Source: Sambucus nigra
Lineage: Eukaryota > Streptophyta > Magnoliopsida > Dipsacales > Adoxaceae
NCBI GenBank assembly: GCA_949130495.1
Contig: OX422208.1
Coordinates: 393,164,561 to 393,228,560 of the forward strand
DNA: 64,000 nucleotides
Direction of reading: 5' to 3'
Shown here piece by piece: positions 46,181 to 57,944 of this stretch. Position 1 is the first letter of the stretch; each line of letters starts with the position of its first letter. Made by a program: the position numbers and the translations under genes. The notes below the pieces were generated by a model, which worked only from the letters and a program-made list of their open reading frames with translations, searched no databases and was not told the origin of the DNA.

Positions 46181-47519
46181 ATCTAAGCCAAAGAAAGTGA
46201 TAAAAAAATTCACTCCCCAAAAGTATGAGAAGTTCTCCAGTACTACAGTCTGAACCATCAACAACATTTCGCAACCTTTTACCTCTCGGGCACCGAAAAG
46301 TCACCCTAATCCTACAAAAAAAGATTACACTAAGCTACTCCCTTATCCAAACTTTACCAGGTCACATTAAGTCAAAATCTCATCAAACCATTGGATACCC
46401 ATCCGTTACCATATCAACTCCCTAAAATTTCAAACCCGATGCCCGTTATGATTTCCACCATTCCACTAGTTATACTACTGACTAATTCTTCAACCTTAGG
46501 AATATTATCCAAGGCCTAATTGATTTGGGTATCATCACCCCACTAACTAATACTAAACCTAATACCACTTATAAACCACTTTTAGCACATAAAAAGCCAT
46601 CTTTTTAAAAAGTGGCCCAAAATTTGACCCATCTACTCAAATCCTGCCCAGTAAAGCACCAATCGTCCCTATAATCTCACTCAAACCACTCAAGGTTTGC
46701 CTATATTTTCTCCTAGACCCAACCTGCTTCACGGATCAACCTTTGTCGTTCCTTATAAGGTCCTACATTACCGTTCGCACCCGATCTGAAGGGAAAGACA
46801 TGGAGTTATCGGTTGTATTTAACTAACTCTTAGTGTTTGGGTTGAAATTTCTCGTAGAGATGACTATTGATTTTTGAAAATTCAGTGGATTATTCATAAA
46901 ATACCCAAACTGTCATCGAGAATCAGATGAATGGGTGGTACCTTTTGAAGAAGTAAGTCTTGATGATGTGGTATAAATAATGGCCGATGCGTTTCGATGA
47001 ACAAGTGAAATTTATAGCATTTATGAGTTGCTCACCGCATTGAAGCTTAGGGGATAGTTGGTCTCTTCACTTCAGCACCTCCTTGCTGAATGGGAATATT
47101 TGTATGATGAATCCATCGAGATTATTGAATGTATTTGTTTCTCTTTGAAAGAGGACATAGTTTCCACCATATAGGGGGATGATTTTAAAAGTTCAGATGA
47201 TGAAGCCATTTGAGAATAAGTCAATGCAATTGCCAGCCAGTGTGGAATGCTATCCTTAAAAGTTTTATTGGGGAAAATAAATAAGATGGACATTCAACCC
47301 GAGGTAGATGAAGAGATGGGTTTCTTTTTTTCCCCGCCCCAATAAATCACATGACGAGGTCAGGGAAAAACAACAAAGATACGATTCGCATGTGACCGAG
47401 AGAGATGAAGGAAATGGAGTTACCAAAGAACTTCCCATGCCGAAAATGACCATTACAGAGAGTAAATTCCTTGAATAGCTCAAGAAGACCCAATCTAATA
47501 TCACCCATAGGGGCTTTTC
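46181..47519 (+). pseudogene. Element E decayed gag-protease linker
   Basis: No long frame. Scattered text such as PLPIFSPRPNLL-like Pro-rich sequence near 46700 and many stops. In this family the stretch is a poorly conserved linker. Confidence 0.4.
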
Positions 47520-48130
47520 ATGTCCTCCCAGTTGCACCGAAATGATTTGATAAAACTCCTCACTGAGCCCACAGTCTCTTCTTTCACCACTCACGAAGAA
47601 GTCGTAAATATGGTTGGGTCCTTGACCTCTTCTAGACTTCTCTCCTTTTTTAAAGAAGAGATATCGAAGATCAACCCTAATCAGAATTATACCCTCAACA
47701 TCTCCGCTGAAGTCTTGGGAAAGAAATTTCTACATTCACTTATTGACAATGGATCTGCTCTCAATGTTTGTCCTCTCAAAACCTTCAACTCTTTGGGATT
47801 GAAAATCAATGATCTCACTCCTACTTCCACTATCATGGGTGCTTATGACAATAACAATCGAGAAGTAATAGGGTCCATAAAACTCGTAATAGGGGCTATC
47901 CCTATTATTCCTGCCACTGAGTTCTAAGTTATTGACATACTTGTATGTTTCAATCTACTCCTTGGTCATCCATGGCTTCACAGCATCGAAGGGGTATCTT
48001 CTTCTCTTTATCAAAAAATAAAGTTCTTCACCAAAGGTTATGTTATCACCATTTTTGGGGATGATGGGAGTACATATAATGCTAGAAATAGCAACCCAGT
48101 ATTAAAAATTCATCATGGGATGAATGTCAT
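47520..48130 (+). pseudogene. Element E aspartic protease
   Basis: Open piece 47520-47927 with LHSLIDNGSALNVCPLKTFN. The active site reads DNGS, as in this clade, so it is intact. It is followed by GSIKLVIGAIPIIPATEF and, after a stop, IDILVCFNLLLGHPWLHSIE, the conserved end of the protease fold. The best preserved part of E. Confidence 0.85.
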
Positions 48131-48219
48131 TCTCCTCTTTGGCTTAAGAGTTGATTAATTTGCCCTTCTAGCAGGAGATAGCTTCAATGATTGAGTCTGT
48201 TCGAAACACAACCTTCAAG

Positions 48220-48640
48220 GTAACATCAAGAAAATTTACTTCATGCATAAAATGGGGCTAGGGTGATTCCAACAAGGGATCATTGGAAGTAGGCCTTTCC
48301 CCCATGTGGTCTGGGTTACAAGCCTTCATCAGAAGAACTCAAAGCACTCGAACAACAAAGACTCAAAAGAACCGTAGAAGATGAAACGACATTTTCTAGA
48401 GACTCTTTGAACATAAGGTTCATCATTGAGGGTGAAAAATTCCCTTTCTGTGGCTTCCTGAAACCATGTTATGACCATGTCTACAAGAATATGAAATCAG
48501 GGCTGGTAATTTTCTTTCAAAATAGTGACTCTTGGGCCGAAGACTGCCAATATGAAGTACAATCTCTCATCAAGAAATTCATGACAGTTACCAAGGACTC
48601 CGAGGAACGTGTTTTTAAACTCATTTGACTTGAAGATAGT
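48220..48640 (+). pseudogene. Element E G-patch-like block
   Basis: FMHKMGLG, then FQQGI, then after a frame change GLGYKPSSEELKALEQQRLK. This matches the G-patch-like block (GxGLGxxxQGI followed by GLGYKPS) between protease and RT in Ogre/Tat elements. The open piece 48407-48628 continues it. Confidence 0.6.
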
Positions 48641-49059
48641 GGATCTTAATCTTCGCATGATCCGCTCAGATGTCGCACCATCAGACCCGTCCACTCAAAT
48701 AAAAGTTGCTGATGTGCCCCTCTTCAACTAGAATGTCGTGCCTATCCAACTTTCTCAGATTCAACCTGACCCTACTTTTTACCCTATCTAACTTCCCTTG
48801 ATGATTTTGTTCTTTTTTTATATCAATGTAGCTAAGACCTCTTTTGACAAGGCTCTCAATGCTGTATATCTTGAAAATGAAGTAAATGAAGATTTTGAGT
48901 ATCTTGTTGTGCCTTATATTAATTTTTTAAATATCAATCAAACTTTTAATGATGATGATTTTGTAAATGAACAATTATTAACTGAGTTTAATAAGGAGAA
49001 TACTAAAAAAACATAACCGTGTTCAAATTAATGATAATGAAACAGCTTTATAATCTTCG

Positions 49060-49900
49060 TTCTAGTATCCATCAACACGAGGTTAGGATAAGGTCCACCC
49101 TTAACGAGCATGAGCATGCATAATTTGAACAACTACTGAAAGAATTAGTGGATGTCTTCTCATGGTTCTATGATGACATGCCCAATATTGACCTAAAAGT
49201 AGTACAACATGGGATTCTAACATTCCCAAAATATAAAACAGTCAAACAGAAGCTAAGGAAGATCCATACCTAATGGTCGTTCAAAGTCAAAGTGGAAGTG
49301 GTCATATAATTGAATGCGGGTTTCATTCTTATAGTGGAATATCCTACATGGCTCACCAATATCATCCACATGCCAAAATCTAGAGGAAAGGTTGGCATGT
49401 ATGTCGACTATCGGGATTTGAATAAAAAATCCCAAAAGAACGATTGCCCATTTCCCAACATTGACATGATCGTGGATAACAAAGCTAGCCACACCCTCAA
49501 GTCATTTGTCGTTGGATTTTTCGGATATAACCAGAATAAGATGCACCCTAACCATTAGTAGAAAGCCTCCTTCATCACCCAATGGGGAACTTATTGCTAT
49601 AATGTCCTGCCGTTTGGACTCAATAATGTCGGGGCTTCCTACCAAAAGGATACCACAACTATCATGCATAACCTTATCCATAAGGAATTTGAATTCTACA
49701 TAAAGGACATCATTAATTCAAAGATTCAAGAAGGTCGTATTCCTGTCCATCGAAAGTTCTTCGAGCGGCTGCGACAATACAAAATGCGGCTAAATCCACA
49801 AAAATGTGTTTTCAAGTCACAAAAGGAAATCCCTTATGGTTTATGGTCAGTAAGAAGGGAATCAAATTAGACCATTACAAGATGAAAGCCATACTGAGAT
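49060..49900 (+). pseudogene. Element E reverse transcriptase
   Basis: LLKELVDVFSWFYDDMPNID, then LNAGFILIVEYPTWLTNII, then GKVGMYVDYRDLNKKSQKND, then FVVGFFGYNQNKMHP, where the motif A Asp of the family (DGFSGYNQ) is Val. Next is the PFGLNNVGASYQ block, then KEFEFYIKDIINSK, where YVDD reads YIKD. FFERLRQYKMRLNPQKCVFK ends the palm. Both catalytic motifs are damaged and several stops and frame changes are present. Confidence 0.85.
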
Positions 49901-50199
49901 GCCACCATAATGGACAAAAAAAGAATTTCGAGGATTCCTTAGTAAACTATAGTACATCAGTCGGTTCATCAGCCAACTGACTTTTATATGTGAACCCATT
50001 TTCAAACTTCTTCGAAATGATTCAACTAATGTTTGGAATGAGTCCAACCAATAATCCTTTGATAAAATCAAGCAATACCTCACTCGATCTTCGATTCTTA
50101 TGCCTCCGTAACAAGGTCTCCCCCTCCTCTTATACTTGACCATAACAGATACCACGAAATGGGATTTGTAATCCCAATACATCGAATAATCCCATAAGG

Positions 50200-50970
50200 A
50201 AAAATCCATTTAATATGCTAGATAGAAATTGGTCGAGTACAAGGTTAATTACATTACTTTAGAGAAAGCTTGTGTCTCCCTGGTCTGGGTCACACAGAAG
50301 TTACGACACTACATGGTAGCCTTCCCCATCAGACTAGTATCCCTTATGGATACCATCAATTATCTACTAAAAAATACCGCTCTATCCAGCCAAGTTTGAT
50401 ATTGTACATGTCATGCAGAAAACTATAAAAGGGAGAACCATCTCTGACTACCTTGCTGATTACCCCATGGAAATGACTCATGTTTGGGTCTTTGAGTTCC
50501 CGCATGAAGAGATTCTCTACACCTCTAAAGAGGACCTTAGATGGAAAATGCTTTTTGATGGATCTGTTAACAATAAAGGGTACGACATTGGGATACTACT
50601 GGTCAACCCTGATGACTCTCACACCCCAATTGACACCAAACTAGACTTCCCTTGGACTAATAACATGATCGAGTATGAGGCATGCACTGTAGGCCCCAAG
50701 ATCACCCTCAAGAAAGTTATTCGACAACTAGATATCTACGGAGACTCTACCCTTATCGTGGGACAAATCCTTAAAAAATGGAAAGTTAAAGACGAGAATC
50801 CCCTACCCTTTTATGCCTATTTAGAAGAGATGGCCTCCCAATTCAAAGATCTCACCTTCAACTACCTTCCTCATGCAAAGAAAAGCCTAGCTGGCGCCCT
50901 TGATACCCTATCCTACATGGTCGACATGCCTGAGGGAATAATAATGGCCCCTTTCGTGGTTCAAAAATAA
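50200..50970 (+). pseudogene. Element E RNase H and second RNase H
   Basis: 50200-50400 encodes the RT-linked RNase H end (YITLEKACVSLVWVTQKLRH) with a stop. The open piece 50413-50970 begins with the linker AIKGRTISDYLADYP-like text. It holds the archaeal-like RNase H: WKMLFDGSVN (Asp), NNMIEYEACTVG (Glu), IYGDSTLIVGQ (Asp). The last site, ADAL in the family, reads AGAL, so one catalytic Asp is missing. One of the longest undisturbed frames in E. Confidence 0.85.
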
Positions 50971-51189
50971 TCTATACCCACTCACGACTTCCATGTTAAA
51001 CTCATCACTGAGGAAGATTATGATATGGCTGAGTTATAATATTATGACATTTGGCACTTCCTTAAAATTTTTAGGTATCTCCAAGACACCGATAAGAAAG
51101 ATCGTGCAACCCTTCATAATTTAGATGCTGAGTACATTATCTGCTACAAAGTAATGTTTAAGAGAAACTTCGATCGAACCCATTTCAAT

Positions 51190-52274
51190 TGCATAACAGG
51201 GGATGATTTTGAACAATGATGCAGAAGATCCACAGAGGGGAATATGAACCCTAAGTGAACGATCACATGCTTACTAAAGAGATCATCCATCAGGGTACTA
51301 TTGGACCAACATGGTTCAAGATTGCACTACATATGTTCGAAGATGCCTCAAATTCTAATAATTTACCAATCTCTAACACCTACCTCCTCAAGAACTATAT
51401 AACATGACATTTTAATGTACCTTCTCCACTTGGGGCACTAAACATAGAGGTAAGGTTGCTCCCAAAGCTTTAAGATCATAAATTCATTCTTGTCTTCATT
51501 AATTACATGATTAAATGGGTCAAAGTTGAGTCATACGTAGTGTTGAATGCCAAGAAAGTGGCCAAGTATATCATAAGGAACATAATCTGCTAATACGGAG
51601 TTCCCCATGAGTTAATATGAGATAATGGGTTGCACTTGAAAGATGAAGTCACAAAATTAGCCTAGAGTACGAGATTTAGAGACACAAATCTTCTCCTCAC
51701 TGAACCCAAACCAATTGTGTTATCAAAGCCACCAATAAAAGACTCATAACTATAATCAACAAGTTGAATTGGAGTTGCAGTGATTGGGCTAACCAGATCC
51801 CTTTTTCCCTCTGGCGATATCTCACTTCAATTAGAACCCATACTAGGGCTACCCCTTATTCTCTAGTGTATGACATGGAAACGATCATATCCATTGAGAA
51901 AGAAATACCTCCCATCTGTGTCATTCTCAAGAACAAAGTTAGCGAAAAACAATGTCATCAAAGCTTCTTGGACCATTTATCACTCTTGGATAAAAAGAGG
52001 CTAAAGGCTCTATACGATATACAAGGGTACCATCACCAAATAGGGTGATCATTCAATTTAAAGTCAAGGACCATGGTGTATAAGAAGGAGACCTTGCCTC
52101 AAAGAGATAATAGAAACCGTTTGGGACCCCAGAGATAAATTGAAACCAAATTAGAGTGGCCCTTACATTGTGAAGAAAATTCTCTGAGGAGGTGCCGCTA
52201 TACTCACAGACCTCGATGGAGAAGAGATGGAGCATCCAGTCAATCTAAACCCTCTTAAGAAATTTTACCATTAG
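51190..52274 (+). pseudogene. Element E integrase
   Basis: Core blocks FILVFINYMIKWVKVESY (first Asp of the family is Asn), YGVPHELI then DNGLHLKDEV (second Asp kept), and WANQIPFSLWRYLTSIRTHT with ATPYSLVYDMETI, typical of this clade. The C-terminus EHPVNLNPLKKFYH ends at a stop at 52272-52274. Many stops. The zinc-binding N-terminus near 51230-51300 is only partly visible (HRGEYEP, MLTKEIIHQG). Confidence 0.8.
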
Positions 52275-52552
52275 TTTGAAATCTCAGCGTACTATGACAC
52301 CTCTCATACCCCTTCTATTCTAAAAAAAATTCTTCATTTCCCCTACCCAGAGTTACGTGGGACCTAGTCCTCTTAAAAACATTTTCTTTCAAGATGAAAC
52401 TCATGAAAATTTTCAAAACCCTCAAAGATACGTAGGCATCCCATATGCTATACATGGGCCTAATCCCCCTTTTTTTATATAAATTTTATTCTTTTTTAAT
52501 CTCCGAGAATGGTAGTTATAGCAATCTCGAATCTCTCCCCCTTTCTCCCGGT
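52275..52552 (+). other. Element E 3' untranslated region
   Basis: AT-rich, contains AAGATACGTAGGCATC, a block often seen in the 3' UTR of this gypsy group. No gene. Confidence 0.6.
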
Positions 52553-52578
52553 GGGGGAAAAAGAAGGGGGAGGAGAAA
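52553..52578 (+). other. Element E polypurine tract
   Basis: Purine-only tract of GGGGGAAAAAGAA and GGGGGAGGAGAAA, followed at once by the LTR start TGGTCTCG. The same layout, reversed, is at 63744-63774. Confidence 0.8.
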
Positions 52579-54840
52579 TGGTCTCGTTCTGACTTTCTCT
52601 TAGAGCTTTTCTTCCGTCATCAAGGGTGAATGTAAAGAGATGGAGTCGCCAACCTATTTTTCACAAAACAGGAAAAAAATATGTCATTGCCTCGAGAGAG
52701 CGTCATCAAACATAAACTGATTCTTACAAAACCAATAGTTTACAGGTTTGGGGGCTAAGTTAAGGAATGTGAAGATGTTAGGCACCCATCCTGGCCTTTT
52801 AATCTCTCATGGGCTTATGTTATTGTTTTCATTTATTTCTTCGTGAAGTGTGTGTTCATGTATATATAAATGGAGATCGGAATCCCCCAACTCATATCAT
52901 GGACAAGATAGAGTGAGGTCATCCAAACAAATGTTCCCCCCAAAAAATATCTAGAAAATACGATGTATGCGTTTATTGAGATATTGATCGTTATGATGAA
53001 ACGATAATATATGTTACATGAAATGCTAATAAAAAATCACAAATATAATATGTATTAAAATAATGTATATATGAAAAGGAGACAAGTGTGAAAAATTAGG
53101 AAATTGAGAAAATGGAAAATTAGAAAATTGGACCCGACTCTTGGGCTTTAGCCCGAGATGCCTGCGTAGCCTATAAAGGCATCAAAGTTCATTTAGGTCA
53201 TATGTGGCAAAAGGTGTGGGGTTTATCCCATATATTTGAATGGGAATTTATTATATATGTGTGTATTTTAGTTTTGAGAAGTTGTGGTGAATAATCATGT
53301 TGGAATTTATAAATGTAACCCTGTTTTTCTTTGTTTTTTTTTATAGAAACAAAGTATGTGAAATATAACTAATAAAGGATGAAATATTAATTTGTATGAA
53401 ATAAAGTAAAAACTAGATTAAGAATTTATGTAACTAATGCAAAAATAAATAATTTAAAGAGAGAGAAAGATTTTTGGACCTTGTTTGGAGAATCGAGGCT
53501 TATTCTTGACTCTTGATGACCTCCCTTGAGTGTTGGATGAGAGAGAATGATGTTTTGCTAAATTGGGTATGAAAAGGTTGGGAATGAAAGATGGAAAGGA
53601 ATTTCACACAAGAAAAATTCGCTGATTGCAAGAAAATATTGCTGAGATCACTGATATTGATGGATATGATGTGTGCCCTGGGGGTGAGGTCGTGCTCTCT
53701 ATTTATAAGGTAAGGGGGTGACGAATGGCATAACCCTATCCTTATCAATAGACAGATAACCCTAGACACATTACTGATAGGCAGGTAAATGGATCTACCA
53801 GTCGCTAGTCTCGTGCAGAGTTTTCTAAAAAAATGGTCATATAGTGCAATTGGTTGATCCAAATCATGCATGGGTTATACCGTTCGAAAGGTAATTCAGA
53901 GACGTTCAAGAGTATTTTGGGACACTCCCGAATCCAGGAGTTGACTTTGGGTCAAATGGGGCTTGGAAGCGCTCATCGGTCCATTGAACGGGAGATCTTG
54001 GTCGATAATGGATCATTTGTCCAAACCGTAAGTCAAAATTATGCATGGGCATACCATTGGAAAGGTTATTCAAGGTATTTAGACATTCCAAAGAGATTCT
54101 CTTTGTTCATAAAGTTGCCTTTTGTCAACCGGGGGTTCGAAGCGCTCGATGACCTTTAGGAGTAAAATGGGTCTTTCGTCCTATAATCGTATAACTGATT
54201 TGAGCATGGGGAAGACTATTGGAAAGGGTATTCATTTCCCTTCGAATATTCATTCAATATCATTTGAGCTAAAAAATTTACCTTGGTCAAACGAAGCTCG
54301 GGAGCGCCTTGTGTCCTCCAAATTAATTTTTGGGGGAAAATGGATCATTCGTTCGAATGGTTATGCCATTTAATGCACGAGACATATTGTTGGAAAGGGG
54401 TTTCAATGAACTTTGAAGATTCAAATAGATTTTTCTTTGGAAATGAAGTTGACTAGGGTCAGGAGTGCCCAGTTGCCTCCAGATCAATTTTTGGTGGTAA
54501 AAAAGTCCTTTCATTTGAACCATTATACCGATTTACACTCGGGCTAACCGTTGGAAAGGGTATTCCAAGACCCTCAAATATTCAATGAGCTTTCGCTCTG
54601 AAGATTGAGTTGATTGGAGTCAAATAGGGCCAGGGAGCGCCTGATGGCCTCTAGATCGGTACTCGGAGTACAATCTAAGTTTTTTCTGATTTGGGGAGTT
54701 TATGGGGAACTAAGGAGAGACTTGAGGGGTCCTATAATGTGGTGTCTATAGAGCCCCTCGACGGGTGAGTTTGGAGCAAGTGAAAGTTGTCGAATATACA
54801 TCACATGATGTTTTGGAAAGAGGTCGATTATGTATACCTA
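52579..54840 (+). mobile_element. Element E 3' LTR (right edge not determined)
   Basis: Starts TGGTCTCGTTCTG. Contains TGGAGTCGCCAACC, common near the start of such LTRs, and homologous blocks at 43010-43640 and 63391-63743, both reversed. A CTATTTATAAGG element lies near 53698. The LTR could extend past 54840, since LTRs of this group can exceed 3 kb and the tandem arrays up to 56015 might belong to it. Confidence 0.6.
53850..54690 (+). repeat. Diverged tandem repeat, period about 161-174 bp, 5 units
   Basis: Anchor 1, YRTTGGAAAGGKTATTC and variants, begins at 53881, 54055, 54217, 54388 and 54549. Anchor 2, GGGAGCGCCTGATGGCCTC and variants, recurs near 53967, 54139, 54299, 54460 and 54632. 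Spacing is 160-174 bp for both. Units are strongly diverged. Confidence 0.8.
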
Positions 54841-54849
54841 AGGGACGAG

Positions 54850-56015
54850 GACGATCGATTCAGGCGATCAAGGCCAATTTTAGGGACCTATGGTAATGCT
54901 TGGAATTGATGATCTAGCGGGACAAGGTCAATCTGAGGACCTAGGGTAGCGACCAATTCTGGGGGTCAAAGCCAATTCTGTGGTCTTAATATGTGAGCGA
55001 CCAATTCTGAGGGCCGAGGTGAATTCTGAGGACCTTAAGTAGGGGAGACAAATTCTGAGGGCCGAGGTGGCCAATTCTGAGGGTCGAAGACAATTATGAG
55101 GGCTTTAAGGGGAGGTACCAGTTTTGAGGGTCTAGGTGAATTATGAGTACGTTAAGTAAGAGCGACCAATTCTGAGGATCGAAGCCAATACTGAGGTCTT
55201 TAAGTAAGGACGACAAATTATGTGGGTCAAAGCCAATTTTGAGGGCCTTAAATAGATGTGACCAATATCGAGGGCCAAGGTCAATTTCGAGGACCTTAAG
55301 TATGTGAGGAAGTTAAGTAGTAGCGACAATTTCTGAGGACTTTAAGTACGGGCGACCAATTCTCCGGGTCAAAGCCAATTATGAGGGCCTTAAGTAGAAG
55401 TGACCAATCTTGAGGGATAAGGTCAATTCTGAGAACCTTAAGTATGTGTGACCAATTCTGAGGGTTGAAGCCAATTCTGAGGGCTTTAAGTAGAAGTGAC
55501 CAATTTTGAGGGTCTAAGATAATTTTGAGGGCTTCAGTAGGGGATACCAATTCTGCGGATCAAAGCCAATTCTGAGGACTTTAAGTAGATGTGACCAATT
55601 CTGAGGGTCCAATCCAATTCTAAGGGATTTAAACAGATGCGACCCTCTATACGGGTCGAAGCCAATTCTGAGGGCTTTAAGTAGATGCGAGAAATTTTAG
55701 GGGTCAAACCCAATTTTGAGGGCTTTAAGTAGGAGCGACCAATTCTGAGGGTCAAAACAATTCTTACGGCTTTAAGCAGAAGTGACCAATTCTGAGGTTC
55801 GAAGCCAATTCTGAGGGCTTTAAGTGGGAGTCACCAATTCTGAGGGTCGAACCCAATTATGAGGGATTAAGTGGAAGTGACCAATTTTGAGTGTCGAAGC
55901 TAATTCTGAGGGCGTAAGTTGACGTGACCAATTCTGAAGGTCGAAGCCAATTCTGAGGGCTTAAATAGGAGCGACCAATTCTGAGTGTCAAAGCCAAATG
56001 TTAGGGCTTAAGTAT
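54850..56015 (+). repeat. 48-bp minisatellite, about 22-24 units
   Basis: Unit of two halves: GACCAATTCTGAGGGTCGAA and GCCAATTCTGAGGGCTTTAA, each followed by a few bases, total about 48 bp. Units vary by substitutions and small indels and become degenerate before 54950. The minus strand stays open over several units because 48 is a multiple of three, giving repeated RIGRSYLKPSKLAL-like text. I do not regard that as a gene. Confidence 0.9.
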
Positions 56016-57059
56016 GTTGCGGGGCATAGTTTTCTTGGTAAATTTTAGAGACTCCTTTGGGAAAAAAATACTAATTTGAGGATTGGGTGCACCTTTGTTG
56101 GGGAATTTTTTGATTTCTACAGTGTCCCTTGGAGACGTTGTTGGGGAGATATCCAATTGGATTTATTAATTTCTCTGGGTAAATAATTATGGGAGAAAAT
56201 GTGGTATTATTTTAAAAAAAAAAAATCTTGGTGAAAAAGGTTCTAAAATTCATTTGGTAATTATAGGAATTTTCAAGGGATTTTTCGGGATTTCGTGGTA
56301 TTTTTGGGGCATGTTTGTACAAAATTTCAGGGAGGTGTCGATCGGCAGGGTCTATGGGTGCCAACCGACAATGGCATGGTCTTTTGGACTACCTTGGGAA
56401 GTAAAGGGATAGTGACAGTCGGTATATGGCTTGACGAGCAATAGGGTAAATTCTTATTTCCTCTCAAGACCATTTTTCTTTGATGTCCTTTTCAAATATT
56501 TGTTTTTCTCTGGGTATCTTACAGGTGACCTTTTGACCTTGAGGGATGGCTCCTCGGGATATTCTTGTAGAGTCCACACTTACTGCGGGGGCTTGGCATT
56601 TGACCATATTACGTGCTTGATGTAGAGGCATTGAACCTGAAAAGAGACTCCCTCAAGGCAAAAAAGAGACGCATATTTTGTTTGATTATCTAGATTTAGT
56701 GGCCTATTATTCTACATGCACTTTAATTTGCTGCTGAGTTTTTTCTTTGAAAAAGAGTTGGAAAATGTGTTTTTTGAAATTTTTGAATATATTTGAGTAT
56801 AAGATGGCCTCGGAGGCCTGGTTGAAAAAGTTCTTCCATTTTTAAGGGATTTATTTTGAGAAAAAGAAGTAAAAGTGAGTTTTTTAAAACTTGTAAATAG
56901 TGGAAGGCCTTGGCAGCTCAGTTGGCATATGGATTAGGGGATAGAAAGTTGAGTTATAAAGTGATGCTTGTTGCCTTCGTTGTATTGTGCAAAATTTGGT
57001 GTGTTGAAGAGACTGCATTGATGTTGGATATGTTGCCCTATGCTTAACTTCAAAGTTAC
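56016..57059. other. Non-coding stretch with a possible degenerate PBS
   Basis: TGGAGACGTTGTTGGGGA (56130-56147) matches 14 of 18 bases of the TGGCGCCGTTGCCGGGGA form. If real, it would mark an LTR end and the start of another element's internal region leading to the ORF at 57060. No frame of note otherwise. Confidence 0.3.
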
Positions 57060-57944
57060 TATTGGTGACTAAGGACCTATTGGTGGACCCTCAACTTGCT
57101 GTTATCACTGTGTGGATGTCATATTATCGCAATCATGTGACGATGACACTGGAAGAGACCCTAAATGGTCTACATGCTTAGCGTGAAGTCCATTTTAACT
57201 TTCTGAGGGGTAGTCTCGTTATGCTGTTTATATGGATGTCAGAGAGATTTCGTTTGGCAGTCCCCCCCGAATATCCCTTGGAAGTTGTGCCAAAATTATT
57301 CACTCTCTACTTTATCAGTTTTGGTTCTAATATCGAGAGCTAGGAGAACTAGTTTGTGGAGCAGGGGGCTTGAGGTTTGCGTTCGTCAGTGCCTTGGTGG
57401 ACAGAGTTGCAACCCATTCTGGAACTGGGGGAATAGAAGTATATTCATTTGTCAAGGCCTCCGACAGACTTCTTTCTACTTTCCCTATTGTCCCCTGCAT
57501 CAATTTGGATGGGAAAAAATTATGCCAACTCAGACACTAGACTTCTTTCTTGAGGAGGACTTGACAGAACGCATACACATACGGTTGGGCTCTATGTGGG
57601 AGAATCATTGACTGTCGACCCATAGTTCTAGATCTGTTGGTAGAGTTTGGCATGTTTCTAGGGATTACATGAAATGGTTGTGGAGGAGGGTAGTGGCTAA
57701 AATGTTGGCCGAAGAGTGGTTCGTCATGTTTGACATCATGGAGGGAGGTGTTGTGGTTTTCCCTAGGTGGTCTGGGCTTACCGTTCCGTTGATTACCTTA
57801 GATATTCCATTCAAGAAAGGGATGTTTGGGGACCCTAAGATGTATATGATGATGGGGGTGGTTCTTTGTTCACCTAGGGGTAAGATCCTTGGGGAGTTTT
57901 ATTTGTTAATCTTTTATATGGTGTTTGGTAATGTATCTGGTTGA
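57060..57944 (+). pseudogene. Unrecognised retroelement-associated ORF, truncated
   Basis: At least 290 codons with one frame change and few stops. The first part reads VDPQLAVITVWMSYYRNHVT, then FLRGSLVMLFIWMSERF and VVPKLFTLYFISF. After a frameshift near 57330 a second frame (57285-57611, then the same frame after one TGA to 57944) gives LHQFGWEKIMPTQTLDFFLE, SRDYMKWLWRRVVAKMLAEE and FGDPKMYMMMGVVLCSPRGK. Leu/Trp-rich helical text of this type resembles ORF1-like proteins of large gypsy elements or plant-mobile-domain-like (DUF7745-type) proteins, but I cannot confirm it. The stop is created by the first bases of the Copia-2 LTR, so insertion truncated it. Confidence 0.45.

Larger units (their letters stand above)
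45253..52578 (+). mobile_element. Element E: Tat/Ogre-type Ty3/gypsy retrotransposon body
   Basis: Plus-strand order gag, protease, G-patch-like block, RT, RNase H, second RNase H, integrase, then PPT and the start of the 3' LTR. The protease, RT and integrase text follows the Ogre/Tat branch that also carries a G-patch block. All domains are damaged. A 5' LTR in the right orientation is not found; instead a reversed LTR piece lies at 43010-43640. Confidence 0.85.

Noticed and set aside
53699..53710. CTATTTATAAGG as a minus-strand promoter of the E LTR
   Set aside because: As the LTR orientation is plus from PPT position, a minus-strand TATA would be antisense. The evidence is too thin to call it a promoter.
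55141..55755. Minus-strand repeat protein with 16-residue period
   Set aside because: The frame stays open only because the 48-bp unit is a multiple of three. Frame changes between units and the absence of a start or other domain argue against a gene.
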